A stretch of DNA of 64,000 bases from Acinetobacter variabilis (lineage in GTDB: Bacteria > Pseudomonadota > Gammaproteobacteria > Pseudomonadales > Moraxellaceae): the NCBI RefSeq assembly GCF_000369625.1, contig NZ_KB850113.1, positions 566,641 to 630,640 of the forward strand. Reading direction: 5' to 3'. Shown here in pieces: positions 8,899 to 16,515 of this stretch. The translations under genes were made by a program, and so were the position numbers. Position 1 is the first letter of the stretch. Every line of letters starts with the position of its first letter. The notes beneath the pieces were generated by a model. It did no database searches and was not told the origin of the DNA. It saw only the letters and a list, made by a program, of their open reading frames with translations.

Positions 8899-8964
8899 CT
8901 AGAGCGGAATATCACTTATAAATACGCTTTTAGTTGTTCAAACAAGTGGGACCACCTCTGTACT

Positions 8965-9657
8965 GGCATCATCTAAAGCCTATTAAACCAATAAAACCAA
9001 TTTTTTATTGCAATTACGGTCGATACATTTCCAGTGTTTGTAAAGGTAATTAAAAAAATGCACATAATTTAAACTGAAGAAAGAGTAGAAAGGTGACTAT
9101 TATTTAGGTTGTCTTAAGCCTTCAGGATCAACTATCAATTTATCAGGTGCAGATCATAAATTTCGATAGGAAAGCACAGATCTGTTTCAATTCGCTTTTT
9201 AACCCATACTTATGGAAATTACGGTCATTGATAATTTATTTTCATGATACCCAACATGTAGATAAAAATTGATGGCAAAAAACTGAATTAAGCACACTTT
9301 AAGTTTATAGGTGAATTTGTTTGATTTTTAATTTAAGTAATTGAATTATAATGCTTAAATTATAGTTTTTGGTAAAATTAAGCAAAATTCGCAAATTAAC
9401 CTTCTAATGCAAAAATCACATGGTTTGGCAATGTGCCAATTCGAAAAAAGGTTCATTTTCACGTAGAATACTGCTGTCGGTGAATCACACTGACGATCTA
9501 TACGAATTTTTCAGGCAAAGTTGAATATGTATTGATATTCCTTTGACTAAGGTGCAACCAGCACCACTACTTTCAAAGTTTATTTAAGTAACCGGTTCGC
9601 TGAAATTAGGCCAAAAGCCTGATGATCAGAAACTCAATCCAAAGCAAGGGGCTATAT
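8965..9657. other. AT-rich stretch without an intact gene; possible second integrase remnant
   Basis: No credible open frame lies between the IS and icd. Around 9228-9290, plus strand, a short piece reads SLIIYFHDTQHVDKN. After a base shift a KKLN-like string follows. This resembles the FHDTRHEA...LAKKLN box of tyrosine recombinases, like the remnant at 6793, but it is short and weak. A palindrome TTGGCA-ATG-TGCCAA lies at 9425-9439, about 220 bases before the icd start, and could be a regulator site. The tRNA-Val 3' end is not repeated here, so no attachment site can be defined. Confidence 0.35.
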
Positions 9658-11895
9658 ATGGCTGGTGGAAAGTCAACAATCATTTACACACTGACCGACG
9701 AGGCGCCATTATTGGCGACTTACTCTCTACTGCCGATCATTGAGACCTTTACTAAGCCGGCGGGCGTTGAGATTATTAAGACAGACATCTCTGTAGCCGC
9801 ACGCGTACTTGCAGAATTCGCAGACTATCTAAGCGATGAGCAGAAAGTTTCAGATAACCTGGCAGAATTAGGTCGTCTTACCCAAGATCCAGATACTAAT
9901 ATCATTAAACTCCCTAATATTAGTGCATCTGTTGCTCAGTTGACGTCATGTATTAAAGAACTTCAGTCTAAGGGCTATGCACTGCCTGACTATCCAGAAA
10001 ACCCGACTACTGAAGAAGAAAAAGCAATTAAAGCGCGTTATAGCAAGTGCTTAGGTTCAGCAGTGAACCCGGTACTTCGTGAAGGTAACTCTGACCGTCG
10101 TGCGCCGACAGCAGTGAAAAACTACGCGAAAAAACACCCACATTCTATGGGTGAATGGAAACCTTGGTCACAAACTCACGTTTCACACATGCAAGAAGGC
10201 GACTTCTACCATGGTGAAAAGTCTATGACTTTAGACCGTGCGCGTAATGTGAAAATGGAACTGATCACTAAGTCTGGTGAAACTATCGTTCTTAAGCCAA
10301 AAGTTGCGCTTCAAGACGGTGAAATCATCGACTCAATGTTTATGAGCAAAAAAGCGCTTTGCGACTTCTATGAAAAAGAATTAGAAGATTGTAAAGAAGC
10401 TGGCATCCTGTTCTCTTTACACGTTAAAGCGACCATGATGAAAGTGTCACACCCGATCGTATTCGGTCACTGTGTGCGTATTTACTACAAAGATGCATTT
10501 GAGAAACACGGTAAACTGTTCGACGAGCTAGGCATTAACGTAAATAACGGTATGGCTGGTCTTTACGAAAAAATCGAATCTTTACCGACTTCTTTACGTG
10601 AAGAAATCATTGAAGATCTTCATGCATGTCAAGAACACCGTCCAGCACTTGCGATGGTTGATTCAGCAAAAGGTATTACTAACTTCCATTCTCCAAACGA
10701 CGTGATTGTAGATGCTTCTATGCCTGCAATGATCCGTACTGGCGGTAAAATGTGGGGTGCTGATGGTAAACCTTACGACTGTAAAGCAGTCATGCCTGAA
10801 TCTACTTTCGCACGTATTTACCAGGAAATGATCAACTTCTGTAAATGGAATGGTAACTTCGACCCACGTACTATGGGTACAGTTCCTAACGTTGGTCTGA
10901 TGGCTCAAAAAGCTGAAGAATACGGTTCTCACGACAAGACTTTCGAAATTCCAGAAGCTGGTGTTGCGAACATCACTGACCTTGAAACAGGTGAAGTGTT
11001 GATGTCTCAAAACGTGGAAGAAGGCGATATCTGGCGTATGTGCCAGGTGAAAGACGCACCGATCCGCGACTGGGTGAAATTGGCTGTAACTCGTGCACGT
11101 AACTCTGGCATGCCTGCTATCTTCTGGCTTGACCCGTACCGTCCACACGAAAACGAACTGATCAAAAAAGTTCAAACATACCTAAAAGACCACGATACAG
11201 AAGGTTTAGACATCCAAATCATGTCTCAAGTACGTGCGATGCGTTATACACTTGAACGTGTTGCTCGCGGTCTGGATACGATTTCTGTAACTGGTAACAT
11301 CCTGCGTGACTACCTGACTGACTTGTTCCCAATCATGGAACTGGGTACTTCTGCGAAAATGCTGTCTATCGTGCCTTTAATGGCAGGTGGCGGTATGTAC
11401 GAAACTGGTGCTGGTGGTTCTGCGCCTAAACATGTACAACAGTTGGTAGAAGAAAACCACTTACGTTGGGATTCTCTAGGGGAGTTCTTGGCATTGGCTG
11501 TTTCTCTGGAAGAAATGGGCATTAAAGAAAACAATGCACGTGCGAAACTGCTTGCGAAAACACTGGATGCTGCGACTGGTAAATTGCTTGACAATGACAA
11601 GTCTCCCTCACGTCGTACTGGCGAGCTAGACAACCGTGGCAGCCACTTCTACCTAGCTAAATTCTGGGCTGAAGAACTTGTAGCGCAAGACGAAGATGCA
11701 GAATTGAAAGCGAAATTTGCACCGATCGCTCAATCTCTTGCTGAAAATGAAGAGAAGATCGTAAGCGAATTGAATGCAGTTCAAGGCCAATCTGTAGATA
11801 TCGGTGGTTACTATGCGGTTGATCCTGCGAAAGTAAATGCTGTAATGCGTCCAAGTGCTACATTGAACCAAATCATTGAGTCACTAAACGCTTAA
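9658..11895 (+). CDS. icd: NADP-dependent isocitrate dehydrogenase, monomeric type
   Basis: Monomeric (IDH-II) isocitrate dehydrogenase of the citric acid cycle, converting isocitrate to 2-oxoglutarate with NADP. It is 745 residues, the expected size for this single-chain class (about 740), starting [20 protein letters not shown]. Recognisable family blocks are [20 protein letters not shown], then MFMSKKAL, and [13 protein letters not shown]. The ATG at 9658 has AGGGG six bases upstream; an upstream extension to 9622 lacks support. The gene is alone, with about 690 bases of gene-free DNA before it and a terminator after it. Confidence 0.97.
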   Translation: MAGGKSTIIYTLTDEAPLLATYSLLPIIETFTKPAGVEIIKTDISVAARVLAEFADYLSDEQKVSDNLAELGRLTQDPDTNIIKLPNISASVAQLTSCIKELQSKGYALPDYPENPTTEEEKAIKARYSKCLGSAVNPVLREGNSDRRAPTAVKNYAKKHPHSMGEWKPWSQTHVSHMQEGDFYHGEKSMTLDRARNVKMELITKSGETIVLKPKVALQDGEIIDSMFMSKKALCDFYEKELEDCKEAGILFSLHVKATMMKVSHPIVFGHCVRIYYKDAFEKHGKLFDELGINVNNGMAGLYEKIESLPTSLREEIIEDLHACQEHRPALAMVDSAKGITNFHSPNDVIVDASMPAMIRTGGKMWGADGKPYDCKAVMPESTFARIYQEMINFCKWNGNFDPRTMGTVPNVGLMAQKAEEYGSHDKTFEIPEAGVANITDLETGEVLMSQNVEEGDIWRMCQVKDAPIRDWVKLAVTRARNSGMPAIFWLDPYRPHENELIKKVQTYLKDHDTEGLDIQIMSQVRAMRYTLERVARGLDTISVTGNILRDYLTDLFPIMELGTSAKMLSIVPLMAGGGMYETGAGGSAPKHVQQLVEENHLRWDSLGEFLALAVSLEEMGIKENNARAKLLAKTLDAATGKLLDNDKSPSRRTGELDNRGSHFYLAKFWAEELVAQDEDAELKAKFAPIAQSLAENEEKIVSELNAVQGQSVDIGGYYAVDPAKVNAVMRPSATLNQIIESLNA

Positions 11896-11933
11896 TCAGG
11901 CTGTACTAGCTTTAAAGATCGTAAAGTGAATAA

Positions 11934-11959
11934 AACCGGTGCTTAGGCGCCGGTTTTTT
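11934..11959 (+). terminator. Rho-independent terminator after icd
   Basis: A nine-pair stem (AACCGGTGC / GCGCCGGTT, one G-T pair) with loop TTAG is followed by a T run. It lies 38 bases beyond the icd stop. Confidence 0.9.
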
Positions 11960-12142
11960 ATTGTTTTTAGATATACATTTAAATAATAAATGAAGGAAAT
12001 AGGATACGAGTTAAGTTTCTGATCTATCATTATTTGATTAAATGATCGAGATGATTAAAAAATAATTCTGAACTTGTTATATTGATTTAAAGTATAAACG
12101 CTATATTAAAAAAGGTTTTATTGACCTGGGTAGGGTAGAGCC

Positions 12143-13186
12143 ATGAGTAATCAGATATTCATACAGCAGACTTTTGATGGTCCGGTGGATATTATTGGCG
12201 ATATTCATGGTGAGATCGACGCGCTACAACAATTGTTAGAAGTATTGGGCTACGATCTGCAAGGTCGTCATTCTGAACAGCGTAAACTGATTTTTGTCGG
12301 GGATCTGTGTGATCGTGGACCAGACAGTATCGCTGTCATCAGACAGGTTAAAACCTTAATAGAAAATGGCAATGCGCAATGCATTCTAGGTAATCATGAA
12401 ATCAACTTGTTAACCGATACGCTACGGGAAGGCAATGGCTGGTTTTTTGGTTCACCGCATCAGGATGATCTCAAAACTTTTGATTCAGTTCAGGCTTCAA
12501 TTCAGGATCGTGCATGGATTCTAGAATTTCTAAACAGCCTGCCTTTGGCTCTAGATGCACCCCATTTAAGAATTGTGCATGCTTGCTGGGATACGCAGGC
12601 AATTCAACAATTGAAATCTGTTCCTTTTAATTCAATCAGACAGGCTTATGATTATTTTGTCCTGAAAAATGAGCTTGAGTTGCAGACGTTAGGCTTTGAT
12701 GAATATATCCAGAGTGAACAGCAGCAATACCAAGGACAATTCAAGGATCCAGCAGCTAGCATTCCCTTATTAAAATATATCGCTGAGAAAGAGTTACGCG
12801 ACCAGATGCAAAATCCGATTCGTACCTTAAGCTCAGGCGCAGAGAAAATTGCGCAACGTCCAGTCTATGCAGGGGGACGCTGGCGCATGATTGATCGTTT
12901 GCCATGGTGGGAGTGTTATACAGATACGATACCTGTCGTGATTGGCCATTATTGGCGAAACTTTAAAAACACCGAAGAAAAATCCGGTCTGTTTAAGCAT
13001 ATTGATGCCCTGCAATGGTTTGGACAGCAGCAGAATGTATTCTGTGTGGACTATTCAGTAGGCAGGCGTTATCGTGACCGACAGCAACAGGCTGAGTATG
13101 CTCATCATCTTGGGGCTTTAAGACTGCCTGAAAATCTGGTGATTTTTGAAGATGACCAGCAGTATTTCACTCAAAAAATGACGTAA
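12143..13186 (+). CDS. Calcineurin-like metallophosphoesterase
   Basis: Metal-dependent phosphoesterase of the calcineurin-like superfamily. The metal-binding motifs appear in order: GDIHGE near residue 19, GDLCDRGPDS near 53, GNHEIN near 82, and a later VHACWD. The layout, with the GDxHG and GDxxDRG boxes close to the N-terminus, resembles the PrpE / diadenosine tetraphosphatase group of serine-threonine phosphatase relatives. The substrate (dinucleotide, phosphoprotein or other) cannot be told. The 347-residue length is longer than ApaH or PrpE. No signal peptide is seen, so it is likely cytoplasmic. It is a single gene, convergent with the OsmC gene. Confidence 0.87.
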   Translation: MSNQIFIQQTFDGPVDIIGDIHGEIDALQQLLEVLGYDLQGRHSEQRKLIFVGDLCDRGPDSIAVIRQVKTLIENGNAQCILGNHEINLLTDTLREGNGWFFGSPHQDDLKTFDSVQASIQDRAWILEFLNSLPLALDAPHLRIVHACWDTQAIQQLKSVPFNSIRQAYDYFVLKNELELQTLGFDEYIQSEQQQYQGQFKDPAASIPLLKYIAEKELRDQMQNPIRTLSSGAEKIAQRPVYAGGRWRMIDRLPWWECYTDTIPVVIGHYWRNFKNTEEKSGLFKHIDALQWFGQQQNVFCVDYSVGRRYRDRQQQAEYAHHLGALRLPENLVIFEDDQQYFTQKMT

Positions 13187-13214
13187 AAAAAGCAGCCACG
13201 AAGACTGCTTTTTT
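13186..13214. terminator. Bidirectional terminator between phosphoesterase and OsmC genes
   Basis: AAAAAAGCAG and CTGCTTTTTT form a stem with A and T tracts on both sides. It starts right at the phosphoesterase stop and ends 16 bases before the OsmC stop, so it can serve both convergent genes. Confidence 0.85.
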
Positions 13215-13229
13215 AATGAAATTAGCGGA

Positions 13230-13652
13230 TCATTCCACTTCTACAATTTCAAAATCGTGGGTGATTTCGACACCACCATCAGACAGCATTTTGCTGGCAG
13301 AGCAGTATTTCTCAGCAGAAAGCTCTACCGCTTTAGCGACTTGTTTCTCTTTGATGCCTTTACCGCTGACCACAAAGTGTAAATGGATTTTGGTAAATAC
13401 TGCAGGAATTGTATCGGCGCGTTCTGCTTTTAATTCACAGCGAACATCAGTAATTTCCTGACGTGCTTTCTTTAAAATTGTCACAATGTCAAAAGAAGCA
13501 CAACCGCCCAGACCGGTTAAAATCAGTTCCATTGGGCGAGGACCACGGTTTTCACCGCCATATTCAGGTGAACCATCCATGATGATACTGTGACCACTTT
13601 GAGTTTTTGCTTCAAAAGCAACATTCTCTAGCCAATGAACACTCGTTTGCAT
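13230..13652 (-). CDS. OsmC family protein (YhfA-like)
   Basis: OsmC/Ohr superfamily protein of 140 residues, a class that includes thiol peroxidases. The two expected cysteines are present, one in GLGGCASFDIV and one in TDVRCELKAE. The N-terminal part carries the PRPMELIL motif seen in the YhfA subgroup. YhfA-type members have no clearly assigned substrate, so a hydroperoxide-reducing role is only family inference. The gene is transcribed away from vfr. The 147-base divergent region may hold promoters for both. Confidence 0.9.
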   Translation of the reverse strand: MQTSVHWLENVAFEAKTQSGHSIIMDGSPEYGGENRGPRPMELILTGLGGCASFDIVTILKKARQEITDVRCELKAERADTIPAVFTKIHLHFVVSGKGIKEKQVAKAVELSAEKYCSASKMLSDGGVEITHDFEIVEVE

Positions 13653-13799
13653 TGCAACTACCTAAAAAAAGCTATAAATTTACGAAGTAACTGTACACTA
13701 ACATAAATTGGGTTGATAAGGAATTTCAATCCCACTGTGTGACAAGTTCACATTAGGTCTTGTGCGATCTATAAATTATCCATATTCGGAACTGTAAGC

Positions 13800-14507
13800 A
13801 TGACTTCAAACTTTTCACAATTAAGCACAGACGCACTTTCGCCGGGGCAACTACCTGTATCAGTGAAAGCGTTATTAAAACGTGCATATATCAATCGCTA
13901 TCCAAAACGTACCACGATCGTGGATGCAGGGTCAGAATCTAAATCTCTGTATTTAATTCTGAAGGGGTCTGTGTCTATCATTCTTCGTGAAGATGATGAA
14001 CGTGAGATTGTGGTAGCTTATTTAAATGCGGGAGACTTCTTTGGGGAAATGGGTCTTTTCGAAGCAAATCCACAGCGTACTGCGGAAGTGCGTACTCGTG
14101 ATGTCTGTGAAATTGCTGAAATTACCTATGAAAACTTTCATGAAATTAGCAAACAATATCCAGACCTTAGCTATGCAGTTTTTGCCCAGCTGGTTCGCCG
14201 TCTGAAAAATACCACACGTAAAGTGACTGACCTGGCATTTATTGATGTATCTGGTCGTATTGCGCGTTGTCTGATTGACCTGTCATCTCAGCCAGAAGCG
14301 ATGATCTTGCCAAATGGTCGTCAAATCCGTATTACCCGTCAGGAAATCGGCCGTATTGTAGGCTGTTCACGTGAAATGGTCGGTCGTGTTCTAAAAACTC
14401 TAGAAGAACAGGGCATGATTGAAACCGATGGTAAGGCGATTCTGATTTTTGATGCATCGCTGGAAGAACCTGAAGCACTGGGTGCTGGCGAGTTCGAAGA
14501 CGAATAA
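13800..14507 (+). CDS. vfr: CRP/Vfr-family cyclic-nucleotide-responsive regulator
   Basis: Transcription regulator of the CRP family, closest in character to Vfr of Pseudomonas. An N-terminal cyclic-nucleotide fold spans residues 20-135, with the phosphate-binding cassette FFGEMGLF and then a PQRTAEV segment carrying the conserved R-T/S pair. The dimer helix follows. The C-terminal winged helix (ITRQEIGRIVGCSREMVGRV) starts near residue 180 and is very like CRP. The 235-residue length is about 20 longer than E. coli CRP, mainly at the two ends. It probably binds cAMP and controls virulence, secretion or twitching genes, by analogy only. It stands alone and ends at a strong terminator. Confidence 0.93.
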   Translation: MTSNFSQLSTDALSPGQLPVSVKALLKRAYINRYPKRTTIVDAGSESKSLYLILKGSVSIILREDDEREIVVAYLNAGDFFGEMGLFEANPQRTAEVRTRDVCEIAEITYENFHEISKQYPDLSYAVFAQLVRRLKNTTRKVTDLAFIDVSGRIARCLIDLSSQPEAMILPNGRQIRITRQEIGRIVGCSREMVGRVLKTLEEQGMIETDGKAILIFDASLEEPEALGAGEFEDE

Positions 14508-14521
14508 GCCAAAAGCACGAT

Positions 14522-14551
14522 AAAAAGCAAATCTTCGGGTTTGCTTTTTTT
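14522..14551 (+). terminator. Rho-independent terminator after vfr
   Basis: AAAAAGCAAA and TTTGCTTTTT form a ten-pair stem around TCTTCGGG, ending in a T run, 14 bases after the stop. Confidence 0.92.
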
Positions 14552-14700
14552 ATTCCTGTTTAAAAATTTCAGCCTGATTTAGAACATAACAAATTGGCAC
14601 AAGCTTGTTAGAAAAGATGATTTAAGTCCGTCTTATAATTCCGATAGGCTATAGCACACTTGCTCTTGATAAATAACAGATAAACTTAAAGGACATTTTT

Positions 14701-15750
14701 ATGCAATTCAGACCATTGGCGGATACGGGAATCTTATTGCCAGAAATCTGTTTGGGCACCATGACTTTTGGTGAGCAAAATACTCAGGAAGAGGCTTTTC
14801 AGCAATTAGACTATGCCTTGGATCAAGGTTTATATTTCTGGGATACCGCAGAAATGTATCCAGTGCCACCTAAGGCAGAAACGCAGGGTGCAACTGAACG
14901 CATTATTGGTAACTGGATTGCTTCACGCGGTGGTCGTGACAAACTGTTTTTAGCTTCGAAAATTGCGGGTCCGTCACAAGGTGGGAGCCATATCCGTGAT
15001 GGTCAGACTAAGTTCGTGGCTTCGGAAATTGCATCAGCAATTGATAATTCATTGTCACGTTTGCAAACTGATTATATCGATCTGTACCAATTGCACTGGC
15101 CACAGCGTGCGACTAATTTCTTTGGCAAGCTGGGTTATGGCAATGCAGAAGCTGCAGATGATCGTGCCGTAACGAATCTGGAAGAAACCCTGACGGCTTT
15201 GCATGACGAAATTAAGAAGGGTCGTATCCGTTATATTGGCCTGTCGAATGAAACCCCTTGGGGCACCATGAAGTTCCTGCATCTGGCAGAGAAACTGGGA
15301 CTGTCCAAATTTGTTAGCGTGCAAAATCCATATAGCCTACTGAATCGTACTTATGAAATTGGCATGTCGGAAATTGCCAAATATGAAGGTGTGGGTTTGT
15401 TGGCTTATTCACCGCTGGCATTTGGTTATCTGACTGGTAAATTCCGCAATGGTGCACGTCCAGCCAATGCACGTGTGACTTTATTCTCTCGTTTTAGCCG
15501 TTATAGCAATCCGGAAAGCGAGTGGGCCGTCGAGCAATATGCACAACTGGCTGAGCAGCATGGCCTGACATTAACCCAGTTGTCACTGGCTTTCATTAAA
15601 CAGCAGTTCTTCGTGACCAGTACCATTATCGGTGCGACCAATCTGGATCAGCTCAAAGAAAACATTCAGGCGTTTGACGTGAATCTGTCTGAAGAAGTCT
15701 TGCAGGGCATTGAAGTGATTCACCGTCAGCAGCCCAATCCGGCACCATAA
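14701..15750 (+). CDS. NADP(H)-dependent aldo-keto reductase, Tas-like
   Basis: Aldo-keto reductase of the Tas/YghZ group, 349 residues. The catalytic tetrad can be read: Asp and Tyr in WDTAEMYP, Lys in LASKIAG and His in YQLHWP. The nucleotide-binding end of the barrel (TSTIIGATNLDQLKENI) is intact. The start has AAAGGAC nine bases upstream. The natural substrate is unknown; family members reduce a range of aldehydes and ketones. It is a single gene, and a weaker hairpin follows. Confidence 0.92.
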   Translation: MQFRPLADTGILLPEICLGTMTFGEQNTQEEAFQQLDYALDQGLYFWDTAEMYPVPPKAETQGATERIIGNWIASRGGRDKLFLASKIAGPSQGGSHIRDGQTKFVASEIASAIDNSLSRLQTDYIDLYQLHWPQRATNFFGKLGYGNAEAADDRAVTNLEETLTALHDEIKKGRIRYIGLSNETPWGTMKFLHLAEKLGLSKFVSVQNPYSLLNRTYEIGMSEIAKYEGVGLLAYSPLAFGYLTGKFRNGARPANARVTLFSRFSRYSNPESEWAVEQYAQLAEQHGLTLTQLSLAFIKQQFFVTSTIIGATNLDQLKENIQAFDVNLSEEVLQGIEVIHRQQPNPAP

Positions 15751-15771
15751 TCGTTTAATTGTTCTCTTTAA

Positions 15772-15795
15772 ATGCCCTCCAAGTGAGGGTATTTA
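15772..15795 (+). terminator. Possible terminator after the aldo-keto reductase gene
   Basis: CCCTC and GAGGG pair around CAAGT, followed by an A/T-rich stretch with a broken T tract (TATTTATTGTTT). It is weaker than the other terminators in the window. Confidence 0.55.
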
Positions 15796-15895
15796 TTGTT
15801 TCAATAAAGGATCAAATTTAATGATAAACAATATAGCAAGAAAAGGATAAAGGCAGCATAATCAAAACAAGATTCATCAATAGAATTTGACAAAA

Positions 15896-16261
15896 ATGAA
15901 TAATGAAACGGATATTTCTAAATCCCAAGTATTAGCTATAGCAATATTCAATCTCGCTGAACAGTTGCAATTGCAAGAATTTGAGCTTGCATTAGTTCTG
16001 GATCTATCTAAAGCAGAATTATCGTCAATCATAAATCAAAAAGAATTAGAACCAGATACTACCGCAGGTAAAAGAGCAATAACTTTAATCAATATCTATC
16101 AGGCATTATTTAGTCTGACTGGTGGAGACTTGAGCTGGATGCGCCAGTTTATCAATTCGCCTAACAAGCTTTTGGATGAGCAAACGCCAAGATCCTTGAT
16201 ACAAACAGAACATGGTTTGAGTGCAGTATTGCGATTACTAGGACGCTTGCAACCGCACTAA
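15896..16261 (+). CDS. MbcA/ParS/Xre antitoxin-like protein (DUF2384), without toxin partner
   Basis: Protein of 121 residues with the layout of the MbcA/ParS/Xre antitoxin family. An N-terminal helical, HTH-like part (QEFELALVLDLSKAELSSII) is followed by a C-terminal DUF2384-like half (WMRQFINSPNKLLDEQTPRS, then LIQTEHGLSAVLRLLGRL). Such proteins normally sit directly before a RES-domain toxin; here the next gene is clpB, 254 bases on, and nothing toxin-like is adjacent. No clear ribosome site precedes the ATG; a TTG at 15887 is an alternative. A lone regulator, a domesticated antitoxin or a relic of a lost pair are all possible. Family call by motif, moderate certainty. Confidence 0.72.
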   Translation: MNNETDISKSQVLAIAIFNLAEQLQLQEFELALVLDLSKAELSSIINQKELEPDTTAGKRAITLINIYQALFSLTGGDLSWMRQFINSPNKLLDEQTPRSLIQTEHGLSAVLRLLGRLQPH

Positions 16262-16359
16262 AAGTCTTTCTCTATTTTCTACCCAGCCGAAAAATAGCAG
16301 AGTCAATTAAATCAGATATTAATTATTGATCTTCACTTTAAAAATTCTACTTTCCCTCA

Positions 16360-16390
16360 CTTGAAATATTTTCCTGGAATACCAATATTA
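16360..16390 (+). promoter_or_regulatory. Possible second heat-shock (sigma-32) promoter of clpB
   Basis: CTTGAAA at 16360-16366 matches the sigma-32 -35 element exactly. After 15 bases CCAATATTA at 16382-16390 is a partial match to the -10 element (CCCCATNT). It would add a longer leader upstream of the stronger match at 16449. Confidence 0.4.
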
Positions 16391-16448
16391 ATACTGATAA
16401 CTCTGTCCATTATTAAATTAAGTTTTTGAAAAATAAATAAAAAAATTA

Positions 16449-16478
16449 TTTGAAATTTTATTTCCAGCACCCATATAT
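16449..16478 (+). promoter_or_regulatory. Heat-shock (sigma-32) promoter of clpB
   Basis: TTTGAAA at 16449-16455, a 14-base spacer, then CCCATATAT at 16470-16478 closely follow the RpoH consensus CTTGAAA-N14-CCCCATNT. It lies 37 bases before the clpB start. The gene for RpoH itself is at 48138-49007 in this window. Confidence 0.75.
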
Positions 16479-16515
16479 TTATCAAGTAGAAAATTTGTTG
16501 TGAGGAATAACAAGA

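Larger units (their letters stand above)
7674..8964 (+). mobile_element. IS3-family insertion sequence, complete (about 1.29 kb)
   Basis: The element has imperfect terminal inverted repeats starting GTACAGAG(A/G)TGG at both ends, two overlapping frames (orfA, orfB) and a DDE transposase, all typical of IS3. Beyond the tips, both ends share TTTGAACAACT at the same distance from the edge. They also share TATAAGTGATATTC followed by GCTC; on the left this second block lies 2 bases after the first, on the right 11 bases. No 3-4 base target duplication is visible (left flank AAC, right flank TGG), so the flanks may have been rearranged or diverged. Both frames are intact, so the element could still be mobile if frameshifting works. 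Confidence 0.92.

Noticed and set aside
8965..9657. Second copy of the tRNA-Val 3' end (attachment site)
   Set aside because: I looked for the T-arm/acceptor sequence beyond the island and did not see it, so no att site is claimed.
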